DNA of 34,459 bases from AL-N1 sp039178835 (GTDB lineage: Bacteria; Chloroflexota; Chloroflexia; Chloroflexales; Roseiflexaceae): positions 1-34,459 of the forward strand of contig JBCDFA010000034.1 in the NCBI GenBank assembly GCA_039178835.1. The letters are read 5' to 3'. The notes beneath the pieces are model-generated. The model had not been told where the DNA came from and did not search any database. It saw only the letters and a list, made by a program, of their open reading frames with translations. Shown here piece by piece: positions 1-8,500 of the stretch. Position 1 is the first letter of the stretch; every line of letters begins with the position of its first letter. Made by a program: the position numbers and the translations under genes.

Positions 1-305
1 CCACCGATGAGGATGATGTTTCTGATCTGGGCTAATTTTCCCAGGCTAAACTCAATCCCAATTGTGAACAGGAGCAGGATGATACCGATTTCAGCCGTAG
101 CATCGATGAGTTCACGGTTCTGCACCAACCCAAGTGAATTCGGGCCAATGATGACACCGGCGATCAGAAAGCCAACGATGGGTACAAGCCCAACGCGATA
201 GCAAAGATAGGCAATGATAGCACTTACACCGAAAAGTGCGACAACTTCGGGGAGAAATGGCAAGGTACTTTCCTGGGCTTGGGCAGGGACCAGTGTATAA
301 AGCAT
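1..305 (-). CDS. CPA2-family cation/proton antiporter, N-terminal part (cut by window edge)
   Basis: This is a membrane antiporter of the monovalent cation:proton antiporter-2 family (KefB/KefC/GerN-like), which exchanges K+ or Na+ for protons across the cytoplasmic membrane. The 101 residues present begin MLYTLVPAQAQ. They then show a hydrophobic helix with the family pattern (PIVGFLIAGVIIGPNSLGL) and a second one (AEIGIILLLFTIGIEFSL), both typical of the first helices of the Na_H_Exchanger domain. The ATG has an AAGGAG ribosome-binding site overlapping the end of the upstream histidine-kinase gene, whose stop is only 8 bases away, so the two are very likely co-transcribed and translationally coupled. 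The C-terminal part, including any TrkA-N/RCK domain, lies outside the window, so ion choice and regulation cannot be read. Confidence 0.85.
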   Translation of the reverse strand, partial: MLYTLVPAQAQESTLPFLPEVVALFGVSAIIAYLCYRVGLVPIVGFLIAGVIIGPNSLGLVQNRELIDATAEIGIILLLFTIGIEFSLGKLAQIRNIILIG

Positions 306-313
306 GTTCTCCT

Positions 314-1720
314 TCATTCTATATGTTCAGTTTCATCCTGCATACAACGTGGTAGGCGGATGATAAAACGCGTCTGCCCTGGTTGTGATTGTACTTCTAT
401 GGAGCCGTCGTGTAGCTGGATAATACGATAACTTATATCGAGGCCTAACCCTGTGCCACGGCCAACATCTTTGGTTGTAAAGAAGGGCTCAAAAAGACGT
501 GGCATTACGTCCTGTGGAATCCCCGGTCCATTGTCAGCTACCTCCACCATGACATAATCGTTTTCACTCCTTGTGACGAGATGAATATCTCCAGTGCCGT
601 CGAGCACATCGATAGCATTGTCAATCAAATTGGTCCAGACCTGATTGAGTTCGCCTCCGCGTGCTTGAATAAGGGGCAGATCTGGATCGTATTCGCGATG
701 AACGGTAATCTGACCAAGTTTATGTTGGAGAATCTTCAACGTATTATCGAGATCGTGATGAACGTTTACGTCCTGAACAGGTGCCTGATCCATATAGGTA
801 TAGGAACGTACGGCATCGACCAGACTTGAGATGCGGTGGCCGCACTGCTCGATCTCATCAAGGGCACTTACGGTGTTTAATGTGCTGTGAAGCCATGCAA
901 ACACTGGTCCAACCTCCTGTATCGACAAGCGTTGGACTAAGTGCTCCAGTTCTTCCTGGGTAAGGTGACCAGTCACAAATACGGCGGCCATATCCCATGC
1001 TTCAGCGATCCCCTGTCCGTCAAGCCACGTGCCGATTATGTCTTCACGGTCACTTTGTTCCAGCGGTGCCAACGGTTCAGCGGAAAGCGCTCGCGTAACA
1101 ATTTCTTTCTGAAAGACGCGCAACTCATTGATCTGGTTACGCGAAAGCCCCAGATCGTGCAACGAGATGGTCTGCTCCTGAAGTGCCGGAATCGCGTTAC
1201 GTAGTGTTGTGACGGCGCGGCGCACCGCTGCCGTCGGGTTATTGAGTTCATGCGCGAGTCCGGCTGAGATCTGACCGAGCGCCGACATTTTCTCTTGTTG
1301 TTTGACCACTGCCATATAGTTAAAAGCACGCTGACCAGCTACTTGGAGAATGCGTGCGCTGAGGATTGGACAGGCACCAAACATGGCCCGAAATTGGTCT
1401 TTATTGAGTACTATCACACGGCTGGGTGCAATAGCACGTGCTGACACAATTGAGTTCGTATTGTTGAGGAGCGATTGTTCACCACCAATAATGCCGCGTG
1501 GTGTCGTGCCCATGACGGTCATTTGCCCATTGAGCATACGGGTTATTTGTAATTCGCCTTCCAGCACAATATAGAATTCTTCGGCTGATCCATGCTCACG
1601 AAAAAAGAAGGTGCCCGTTTCCAACTCTCGTTCAACGCTATTGGCAAACAACCAATCCAGTTCTGCTTCTGGAAGGTTATCAAAAAGAGGAATGTTATAG
1701 ATTTGATCCATATAGTTCAC
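314..1720 (-). CDS. Sensor histidine kinase with N-terminal cyclic-nucleotide-binding domain
   Basis: This is a soluble signalling kinase of 468 residues with no membrane segment. Residues about 10-125 form a CNB/Crp-like beta-roll (FREHGSAEEFYIVLEGELQI). The dimerisation/phosphoacceptor region carries an H-box GLAHELNNP with His157. The C-terminal HATPase_c domain shows the N-box (NLIDNAIDVLDG), G1 (DNGPGIP), an F-box (FEPFFTTK) and G2 (GTGLGLDIS), so it should be catalytically active. The start is GTG (GTGAACTATATG); the ATG three codons later is an equally good start. It likely senses a cyclic nucleotide or a related ligand. No response regulator is adjacent; the next gene is an ion antiporter 8 bases downstream. 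The ligand and phosphoacceptor are unknown. Confidence 0.88.
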   Translation of the reverse strand: MNYMDQIYNIPLFDNLPEAELDWLFANSVERELETGTFFFREHGSAEEFYIVLEGELQITRMLNGQMTVMGTTPRGIIGGEQSLLNNTNSIVSARAIAPSRVIVLNKDQFRAMFGACPILSARILQVAGQRAFNYMAVVKQQEKMSALGQISAGLAHELNNPTAAVRRAVTTLRNAIPALQEQTISLHDLGLSRNQINELRVFQKEIVTRALSAEPLAPLEQSDREDIIGTWLDGQGIAEAWDMAAVFVTGHLTQEELEHLVQRLSIQEVGPVFAWLHSTLNTVSALDEIEQCGHRISSLVDAVRSYTYMDQAPVQDVNVHHDLDNTLKILQHKLGQITVHREYDPDLPLIQARGGELNQVWTNLIDNAIDVLDGTGDIHLVTRSENDYVMVEVADNGPGIPQDVMPRLFEPFFTTKDVGRGTGLGLDISYRIIQLHDGSIEVQSQPGQTRFIIRLPRCMQDETEHIE

Positions 1721-1787
1721 TCACTACCAAAAATGTTGTGTGACAAACACATCAATTAAAGGTGCCGATGAGGAAGCAACATCGCCA

Positions 1788-1800
1788 ATCAATTATTGAT
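1788..1800. promoter_or_regulatory. Perfect short palindrome upstream of the CNB kinase
   Basis: ATCAATTATTGAT reads the same on both strands around a central T. It lies in the 152-base gap between the MATE gene and the histidine kinase, 31-43 bases downstream of a possible -10, so it could be an operator or a small RNA hairpin. No binding protein can be named. Confidence 0.3.
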
Positions 1801-1830
1801 GGTTGAAATTAGGATAAATTATTCGATCCA

Positions 1831-1860
1831 ATTATACTGTGTATTGAGGTAATCAGGTAA
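1831..1860 (-). promoter_or_regulatory. Candidate promoter for the CNB kinase/antiporter pair
   Basis: On the minus strand a consensus -10 TATAAT (1831-1836) lies 18 bases from a weak -35 TTACCT (1855-1860). It is the best match in the gap between the MATE stop and the kinase start, and would give a leader of roughly 100 bases. The -35 is poor, so this call rests on the -10. Confidence 0.4.
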
Positions 1861-1872
1861 CTCCCTCTATGA

Positions 1873-3255
1873 CTAGGTTTGCCGGTATTGTTGTACCAGG
1901 CTGGTTTGTAGGCGTTGCTCAATGTTGAGTGTGCGGCGAACCCAGAGATAGGCTAGCACACCAGCGATGATGTTGGCATTGAGCAGGGCTGCAAAAATCC
2001 CTGGCATGCCGAGTGTATACGAGGCAAGGGTGGCCAATGGGATGTACAACACAAACATCTGAATGAGCGACAGTGCCGATGCATGGAATGGTTTCCTGAG
2101 CACATTCAAAGTCGTGTTTGACAGCAGCAATATGCCCTGAAGACCATATCCGAGTGGCACCAACCGCAGATACAGTGTGACTAAATCAATAACATCGGGA
2201 TTGTCGCTAAACAGGGTGGCTATTGGTCGGGCGGCCACGGCCAGGATGAGCGCCATCACAATGCCCCAGATGAGTGCAAAACGATAACTTAGTTTTAAAG
2301 CCAATGTGACGCGTTCTGGTTTGCCGGCACCCCAGTTCTGCCCAATGAATGGACTTAATACAGAAGCGAGTGCCATAATCACCGCAATGGCGAAGGGGTC
2401 GATACGTGTGGTGACACCCAGTGCGGCGATCGAGGCCTCCCCATGCCGGGCAGCCATGCTGGTCACCACGCCTATAGCAAGTGGCAGAATCATATTGGTG
2501 CCTGCGCTGGGCAAGCCAATGTAGAGGATCTGTCGCCACGACCGCACGACTTCTGCAAGAGTCGGCTTGATAAAGGTGATCATCTGCTCGCGCTTGGCCA
2601 GCACCCAGATGGCGACACCAAAGGTCACAGCCCGTGCAATAACGGTAGCAATCGCAGCACCCGCTAGTTCTAATCGTGGGAACGGGCCAATGCCAAAAAT
2701 GAGTAGTGGATCAAGCACAATGTTGATTGCCACGGCAACGAGCATGACGAAGCTAGGTGTTTGGGTGTCTCCGGTGGCACGAATGGCGTTGTTGCCAACC
2801 ATCGGGATGACAATAAACGGCATGCCGATAAACCAGATCGTCATATACTCACGAATGAGCGGTAAGTTCTCATCTGTTGCACCGAGCAATCGAAATAGCG
2901 GATCGATCAGGATAAATCCGATGATAGCAAAGACCAACACGATGAGTACCGAAAGCACCAAGCTGTCGGTGGTTAGTCGGCGTACCTGCTGATCGTTGCC
3001 AGTGCCAATGGCCCGTGAGATGACCGACGAGGTTCCTACACCGAGCCCCATGGCGAGGCTCCCGATGACGAGTACCACGGGAAAGGTAAAGCTCATTGCC
3101 GCCAGTTCGGCTGTTCCAAGTTGGGCAACAAAAAAGGTGTCAACGAGATTAAATGCAATCATTGCCAGGATGCCGATGATCATTGGCAATGTAAGACGTA
3201 CGAGAGTCGGGCCAACGGGCGCATCTATGAGTCGAGTCTTCTGTGATGTCTGCAT
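1873..3255 (-). CDS. MATE-family multidrug/toxin efflux transporter
   Basis: This 460-residue, highly hydrophobic protein has about 12 membrane helices and the usual MATE length and two-bundle layout. Family signatures visible near the N-terminus are PMIIGILAMIAFNLVDTFFV and LGTAELAAMSFTFPV, with MGLGVGTSSVISRAIG following; the second half repeats the pattern (IGLPSAGTNMILPLAIG, PFIGQNWGAGKPERV). MATE pumps export cationic drugs or metabolites in exchange for Na+ or H+. The ATG is preceded by GGAG at a good distance. It lies 64 bases downstream of the luciferase-domain gene on the same strand, and MarR is encoded just before that gene, so it looks like the pump of a MarR-controlled efflux unit. 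Substrate cannot be inferred. Confidence 0.92.
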   Translation of the reverse strand: MQTSQKTRLIDAPVGPTLVRLTLPMIIGILAMIAFNLVDTFFVAQLGTAELAAMSFTFPVVLVIGSLAMGLGVGTSSVISRAIGTGNDQQVRRLTTDSLVLSVLIVLVFAIIGFILIDPLFRLLGATDENLPLIREYMTIWFIGMPFIVIPMVGNNAIRATGDTQTPSFVMLVAVAINIVLDPLLIFGIGPFPRLELAGAAIATVIARAVTFGVAIWVLAKREQMITFIKPTLAEVVRSWRQILYIGLPSAGTNMILPLAIGVVTSMAARHGEASIAALGVTTRIDPFAIAVIMALASVLSPFIGQNWGAGKPERVTLALKLSYRFALIWGIVMALILAVAARPIATLFSDNPDVIDLVTLYLRLVPLGYGLQGILLLSNTTLNVLRKPFHASALSLIQMFVLYIPLATLASYTLGMPGIFAALLNANIIAGVLAYLWVRRTLNIEQRLQTSLVQQYRQT

Positions 3256-3273
3256 GAACGTTCTCCGGGGTTG

Positions 3274-3308
3274 TCAAAAAGGAAGGCGAGCGCCAAAGTC
3301 AGCGCTCG
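3274..3308 (-). terminator. Hairpin with T-rich tail between the luciferase-domain and MATE genes
   Basis: On the minus strand CGAGCGC and GCGCTCG (3302-3308 and 3287-3293) form a 7-bp GC-rich stem with an 8-base loop, followed by CCTTCCTTTTTG. It starts 12 bases after the stop of the luciferase-domain gene. It would act as an intrinsic terminator or attenuator, lowering read-through into the MATE gene. Confidence 0.6.
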
Positions 3309-3319
3309 TCTGTGGTATG

Positions 3320-3652
3320 TTACTTTTGCTCTGCCCATTTGCGTTGTGCAAGTTCAAATGAGCGTTGGAGCAGCGTGATTGCACGCTCTACGTCTTCTGA
3401 GCTACGCAGATAGAGGCTGACCCAGCCACTCTCTTTGAGGATGTGGTGGGGCTCAGCCAGACCGGCTTCGACAAGCTCGTGGCGCACTTTGGTTGGGAAG
3501 GGAATATCGACGAGATGATTGCCGTGGATGTGGCCAATCTCACGCTTGCCGAGGCGATATTCGGTTCCTCCAAAGCGATGTGGATGGACGGTGACACCTG
3601 TCCAGAGTTGTATCTTTTGGGTAATGTATTCTTGAGCATTATGGATAGCCAT
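3320..3652 (-). CDS. Small 'luciferase-domain' (DUF5519-like) protein
   Basis: This is a 110-residue soluble protein of the family named 'luciferase domain' in domain databases. Recognisable conserved stretches are GVTVHPHRFGGTEYRLG, IGHIHGNHLVDIPFPTKVR and HHILKESGWVSLYLRS. The family name comes from a shared fold and does not imply light production; its biochemical role is not established. I start at the second ATG (MAIHNAQEY) because GAGG lies 6 bases before it; the upstream in-frame ATG (3662-3664) runs through that ribosome-binding site. A near-palindromic MarR-type operator sits 28 bases upstream, and a MATE pump follows, so a role in detoxification or stress is plausible but inferred. 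Confidence 0.8.
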   Translation of the reverse strand: MAIHNAQEYITQKIQLWTGVTVHPHRFGGTEYRLGKREIGHIHGNHLVDIPFPTKVRHELVEAGLAEPHHILKESGWVSLYLRSSEDVERAITLLQRSFELAQRKWAEQK

Positions 3653-3679
3653 GCTATACCTCATGTATCTTTTATTTTG

Positions 3680-3691
3680 TTAGTCGGCTAA
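3680..3691. promoter_or_regulatory. Candidate MarR operator in front of the luciferase-domain gene
   Basis: TTAGTCGGCTAA is an inverted repeat with one imperfect pair. It is the same element (one central pair differs) as the one overlapping the marR promoter at 4173-4184, and the flanking TTTGTTAG is shared too. It sits between marR and the luciferase-domain gene, next to an AT-rich TTTAAT/TAATAT stretch that could be a -10. Confidence 0.7.
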
Positions 3692-3711
3692 TATTAAACG
3701 AAAAATTTTTA

Positions 3712-4155
3712 TCATGGTTCAAACGCTGATAGATTGCTTTTGATTTGCATCAAGAGTCGACGTAAAATCACACGTTCTTCAATACTAAGATCTCCGATAA
3801 TGCATTCCTCAAGCTGATCCCACACAGCCTCAACATCGGCACGAGTTGCTCGGCCCTGTTCGGTCAAATACACATGAGATACCCGGCTGTCTTCCGCGTA
3901 AGCACGCCGTTCGATCAGGCCAGTTGCCTCCATCCGTTGCAGCATCTTGGTCACCGTTGGTGGTTGAACACCGAGACGATCTGCCAGCTGTGAGGGCATC
4001 AGGCCATCTTCTTTCCAGAGCTGCATCAGAATAAATTCCTGACCAGGATGCAGGTCGATCCTGCCCAGCAGCTTTCCCGCATTGGTGCGGTGTAGGCGGG
4101 CGATCTTCATGAGAAGATAACTTATTTTGTCAGAATAGGTGTTTTGACAGGTCAT
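3712..4155 (-). CDS. MarR-family transcriptional repressor
   Basis: This 147-residue protein has standard MarR length. Its N-terminal dimerisation helix begins SYLLMKIARLHR. The winged helix-turn-helix lies at about residues 50-105: LMPSQLADRLGVQPPTVTKM is the HTH, then the wing region ERRAYAEDSRVSHVYLTEQG with the family Asp-Ser-Arg. MarR proteins bind short inverted repeats as dimers and release them on binding aromatic ligands or oxidation. A matching repeat overlaps its own promoter and another lies before the next gene, supporting autoregulation and control of the adjacent luciferase-domain/MATE genes. ATG start; the ribosome site is weak (AGAAG), but the length fits the family. Confidence 0.92.
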   Translation of the reverse strand: MTCQNTYSDKISYLLMKIARLHRTNAGKLLGRIDLHPGQEFILMQLWKEDGLMPSQLADRLGVQPPTVTKMLQRMEATGLIERRAYAEDSRVSHVYLTEQGRATRADVEAVWDQLEECIIGDLSIEERVILRRLLMQIKSNLSAFEP

Positions 4156-4172
4156 ATAATGTGTCTTCTTTG

Positions 4173-4184
4173 TTAGCCGACTAA
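4173..4184. promoter_or_regulatory. Candidate MarR autoregulatory operator
   Basis: TTAGCCGACTAA directly abuts the -10 of the marR promoter on its downstream side, where a bound dimer would cover the transcription start. The second copy of the element is at 3680-3691. TTAG...CTAA half-sites are typical of MarR-family operators. Confidence 0.75.
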
Positions 4185-4213
4185 ATAATACACCTATATA
4201 CTTTTTGTGTCAA
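4185..4213 (-). promoter_or_regulatory. Strong sigma70-type promoter for marR
   Basis: On the minus strand TTGACA (4208-4213), a 17-base spacer and TATTAT (4185-4190) make a near-consensus promoter, with the MarR-type operator starting at the very next base. The predicted transcript has a short leader of roughly 25 bases. Confidence 0.75.
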
Positions 4214-4370
4214 CACCCTCAAGCCCTGTATACATCTTGCACCATTTGATGATTCTGATGAAGTGATATAACTTATACAGTAGGCTTTTGTGGTATAACC
4301 GTGTCGTGAGATGGAGTCTCTTTTTCAAACAAGTTGTAGCTGTGTTGGGAGATTATGTTGTCGTGTTGTG

Positions 4371-4404
4371 AGGGCAAGCGGCATCTGGATGAATGGCTTG
4401 CCCT
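4371..4404 (-). terminator. Hairpin downstream of the PP2C phosphatase gene
   Basis: AGGGCAAGC and GCTTGCCCT form a perfect 9-bp stem with a 16-base loop, 20 bases after the stop of the phosphatase gene. No T-run follows on the minus strand, so intrinsic termination is uncertain; it may only protect the mRNA end. Confidence 0.4.
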
Positions 4405-4424
4405 TTGCGGATTCAGGTGGGAGG

Positions 4425-5153
4425 TTAACGGGTTTCGGTTGGCGGTTCCATATGGAAATTGGTACTGATACGGCGGACCCGTCCATCAGTCGTGGAAGGA
4501 AGCAAGGCCAGCACCATGATGGTAATGTCGTCTGCTGGCTCACCACGGTCGATTTCGATGACACGGTGCAACAGCGCATCACAGAGGTCGGTAGCGCTCT
4601 GAGCAGCTTTGGCATCCCATCCAGCGAGAAAGTTTCCTAGTTCAACGTCTTCACCATAGCGTTCGCCAGCCTTGAGCAGCCCGTCGGTAAAAACAATAAT
4701 GTAGGTGTATGGATGGACTGGTATTTCGGTGATATTTGGTTTTGTCATGGGATGGAGGCCAATGGGGTTTGATGGCTCGTGGTGGGTTGCAACACCATTG
4801 GATGTGAGCACCAGAAAAGGGGCAGGATTGTTACGGGTAACCAGAAGAGAATTGCTTTGAAAATCAACAGATAAAATATTGAGCGTTGCTGCAACCTGTC
4901 CCATCCGGTATGTATAGAGATAGTCGTGTGCTCCTCGTGCTACCACACCATCACGTGCTCCATCCTTAAGCTGAGTGATCACACGCGTGATGACAAGGTT
5001 GCTCAGGGTTTTTGCACCACGACCACTGCCCTGCCCGTCGACCAATACAAATGAGAACCCTCCACCAGGGCGCTCGATCATTTCGAAGGTATCGCCACTT
5101 TCTACGTTCCCGTGGCAGGGGATTTTTGCTACGGCTGTTTGTACATCTAACAT
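4425..5153 (-). CDS. SpoIIE-type PP2C serine/threonine phosphatase
   Basis: This is a stand-alone 242-residue phosphatase domain that removes phosphate from Ser/Thr of regulator proteins, classically anti-sigma-factor antagonists. All metal-binding Asp motifs are visible: ESGDTFEM (Asp21), VLVDGQGSG (Asp39), VFTDGLLKAG (Asp157) and PADDITIM (Asp208/209). It has no sensor or membrane domain, so its activity must be controlled by partners or expression. I chose the ATG giving MLDVQTAVAKIP, because the family sequence starts there and GGGG lies about 8 bases upstream; an in-frame start 72 bases earlier (5225) exists but adds non-conserved residues. No anti-sigma kinase or STAS protein is nearby in the window. 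It is divergent from the large cyclase gene. Confidence 0.85.
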   Translation of the reverse strand: MLDVQTAVAKIPCHGNVESGDTFEMIERPGGGFSFVLVDGQGSGRGAKTLSNLVITRVITQLKDGARDGVVARGAHDYLYTYRMGQVAATLNILSVDFQSNSLLVTRNNPAPFLVLTSNGVATHHEPSNPIGLHPMTKPNITEIPVHPYTYIIVFTDGLLKAGERYGEDVELGNFLAGWDAKAAQSATDLCDALLHRVIEIDRGEPADDITIMVLALLPSTTDGRVRRISTNFHMEPPTETR

Positions 5154-5552
5154 ATCTGCCCCGCATCTGTGCGTTTCAGTATCATAGTATCTCTTTATTG
5201 TAAGAATTTTTAGATGGAGAAGCAAATAGTGTGTCGTACTGATCTATTCCATGATGATCAAAATGTCATAATAAAAAGACCCATCTATGATTTCGTCATT
5301 GGTTGCATCAATCGTGTTCACTCAAATGTCACGGTTAGGATATACACTGAAAGGCACCATGGTGTCCGATCAGAAGCATGAGCAAATACAGCCGAGTCTT
5401 TCGTTTATACTAGGGGTGTGCATAAACGAGTTGTCACTAAGAGTCTCTACATATTGCCTACACACCTCGACCATGCGCTACAGTCGTTATGCCTTGAATG
5501 CATACATATATTTACCTTACGTTTTTCAATACCGTATTGATAGGAATGAACG
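5154..5552. other. Divergent intergenic region with an inverted repeat
   Basis: This 399-base gap separates the divergent phosphatase and cyclase genes and should contain both promoters; I could not pick either with confidence. The clearest element is an 8-bp inverted repeat, TCGTTTAT (5401-5408) with ATAAACGA (5422-5429), separated by 13 bases, which could be an operator. An 89-codon reading frame here lacks a ribosome site and is not called. Confidence 0.4.
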
Positions 5553-8500
5553 GTGAGCAACCACAGTTCTGTAGTTCAACAACTCAAACAGCGTCTCTCG
5601 ACACATCTTCCGCCAGATATATGTGCCCAGTTGGGCATTGATGGTGATCTATCGCCCTTGCTACTCCAGGATATAACTAAACACCTCCAGACACGCCTGA
5701 CTTCACTAGCTACCTACATCCCATCAATACTTGTTGGTTCTCAGATGGCAGATCCGCAGCCTCATCGTATTCAAGGTGCCTACTGGAATGGGACTGTCCT
5801 GTTTGCTGATCTTTCCGGTTTTACGGCCCTTTCTGAGCAATTGAGTACCTTGGGCAAACAGGGCGCTGAAGAAATCTCGGGGATTATCACACGCCTTTTT
5901 GATTCACTTATCACAGAACTTCATCGGCATAACGGGATTTTATTGAAGTTTGGCGGTGATGCACTGACGGCTTTTTTTGATGCCGAGCAGCTGGGTGATC
6001 AACATGCCAGCTTGGCATGTTGTGCTGCGTTGGCAATGCAGGCGCAGATGCAATCTTTTGTTGCGGTGGAGACACCTGTGGGAACATTCTGCCTTCGTCT
6101 ACGGATTGGGGTGCACAGTGGGCGTGTGTTTGCGGCTGAGGTAGGTGATCAGGATCATATTGAGTTAGTGGTAACAGGTCAGGACATTCATCGTGTCGCA
6201 CTCGCACAGGAAATAGCTGTGCCAGGTGAGGTGATTATTTCCAACACTACGCGGGTGTTGGTCCCAACTGCGGTCGTTCAGGAACGTCATGCGGGTTTTG
6301 GGGCCCTTGATCATACGCTTGAATGTCACCTCCCTACCCCTGTTGACTATTGGAAATGGTCTCGAAGCTCTGGTGATCTCGCAGACGTGCTTGAGCTTAT
6401 TCGCCGTATCGAAGCACTTCAGACATATCTTCCGCATGGTATACCAGCACGCTTTTTGGATTCGATAGAATCTGATAGTGTGATAGGTGAGTTTCGTCGG
6501 GTGACCGTGTTATTCTCAAATTTTTTTCCATTTAGTACTGTGCTCGATTTGGTCGGAGACGATGTAGCTACGGCGACTCAAGTATTAAATGCATATTATC
6601 GACGGGCACAACACATCGTGCATCACTATGGGGGAATTGTCAATAAAGTTGACATGGCAATCCATGGCGATAAGTTTATGGCGCTTTTTGGTGCACCTGT
6701 TGCATATGAAGATACACCGGAACGTGCTGTACGCGCTGCTTTTGAGTTACGTGCCATGCTCGATGAAGCAAATGCCGAAATTCATAGTTTGCTTGCAGGT
6801 GCAAAGATTCAGTCTGATCACCCTGTTGTGTTGAACCAGCGTATTGGCATCAATACGGGTATGGTTTTTGCTGGACAGATTGGTGGAGAGGGGCGTCGTG
6901 AGTATAGCGTGCTTGGTCGGCATGTGAATTTGGCAGCGCGTCTGATGGCGGTTGCAGATGCAGGGTCGATTGTTGTCTCACCAACAACTCAGCGTGCAAC
7001 GAATCATTTTGTTTCTCTGGGAAGTCTTGATCCGGTGCTTCTAAAAGGCATGTCTGAGCCTACCCCACTCGCAGAGGCAATTGCTATTGATCCACTTCCT
7101 GCAAACTTACGTGGTATGGTGCGGCCCTCTTTGATAGGCCGTGCTAATGAACTTGAAACACTTGTGGCAGAAGGTCAGACGGCTCTACGTGGTAATGGCA
7201 GAGTGGTGGCGCTGGTGGGGGATGCTGGTACTGGGAAAACCCGCCTGATTGAGGAAACTCTGCATCATCTTGTGCTGCGTTCAGGTAGTAGAAGTGAGCA
7301 CACCCCGGCTTTCTTTCCATACAGTATTGAATGTCAAAGTTATGAACAGAGCACTCCATATGCACTCTTCCGCGATTTGCTGCGACAGTTTTTTCACATA
7401 GAATCCCTTCTCGATTCTAACGATCAGCTTAGTCAGTCGTTACAACGCCGTATTACCAACCTTGTTCCCCGTATGGCTCAATTTGCTCCGCTTATCAACG
7501 ATATCTTGGATATTCCCATTGATGAAACATCGTTGATATTGTCTCTCTCGCCAGAGCAACGTCGTGATCGTGCTCAGGAACTGGTCACGATGATTTTGTT
7601 GGCTGAGGCTCAACAACAACCACTTATGCTGATTGTTGATGATCTCCAATGGGCAGATGCTTCATCACTTGAATTACTCAACCGTATCACACAACGAGCC
7701 CATTACGTCGCTCTATTCATTGTCTTGGGGTATCGTATCGACGCCCCTCTCGCTGAAGTATGGTCTCATCTTGATCACTGTGTGCGTGTGCCGATTCGAG
7801 AATTGCCACCAGAGAGCAGTATGGATCTTATACGTGAATTGTTGGGGAGTGAGCCTGTCCCTGAACTTGTAACACTGCTTGAAAAAGCGCAGGGAAATCC
7901 CTTCTTTATCGAAGAAGTTATTCGTGAAATGATCGAATCGGGTACCTTAGAGTCGCATGATGACGGCTGGCAGCTTGTGGAAACTATTGATATTACGACG
8001 ATTCCTGACAGTATTGAAGATGTGATTACTGCCCGTCTGGATCGGTTGGAGGAGCGTAACCGTGAATTGTTGCAAACCGCGTCCGTGATTGGTCGACGGT
8101 TTCCTTATTTGGTGCTTTCTGGTGTGGCTCATCATGACAATCTGATTGATCGCCTCTCACAACTATCTCAATCTGATCTTATTCTGCCTGATGAAATGGA
8201 AGAGCGTGGCGAAATCAGTTTTTCGCTGTTAGCCTACCTTTTCAAGCATGCCTTGACACGTGATGTTGCATATGAGGCGATTTTATATGCACGTCGGCGA
8301 GATATCCATAGACGGGTGGGTGAACAGATTGAACAACTCTATGGTGATCGAATTGATGATCAACTAGCCGTGTTGGCACACCACTATGCCCTTGCAGAGG
8401 AATGGGATCTTGCATTTGATTATCATTTACGGGCTGCACGTAAAGCTCAGGAACGTTATGCCAATCACGAAGCTATCACCTTGCTTGAACCTGCGCTCCA

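Noticed and set aside
3320..3652. Bioluminescence function for the luciferase-domain protein
   Set aside because: The name reflects a domain label; there are no luxAB-like features or partners.
5287..5556. 89-codon frame ending in a GTGA overlap with the cyclase gene
   Set aside because: The overlap looks like translational coupling, but there is no ribosome site, composition is odd, and it spans the expected promoter region.
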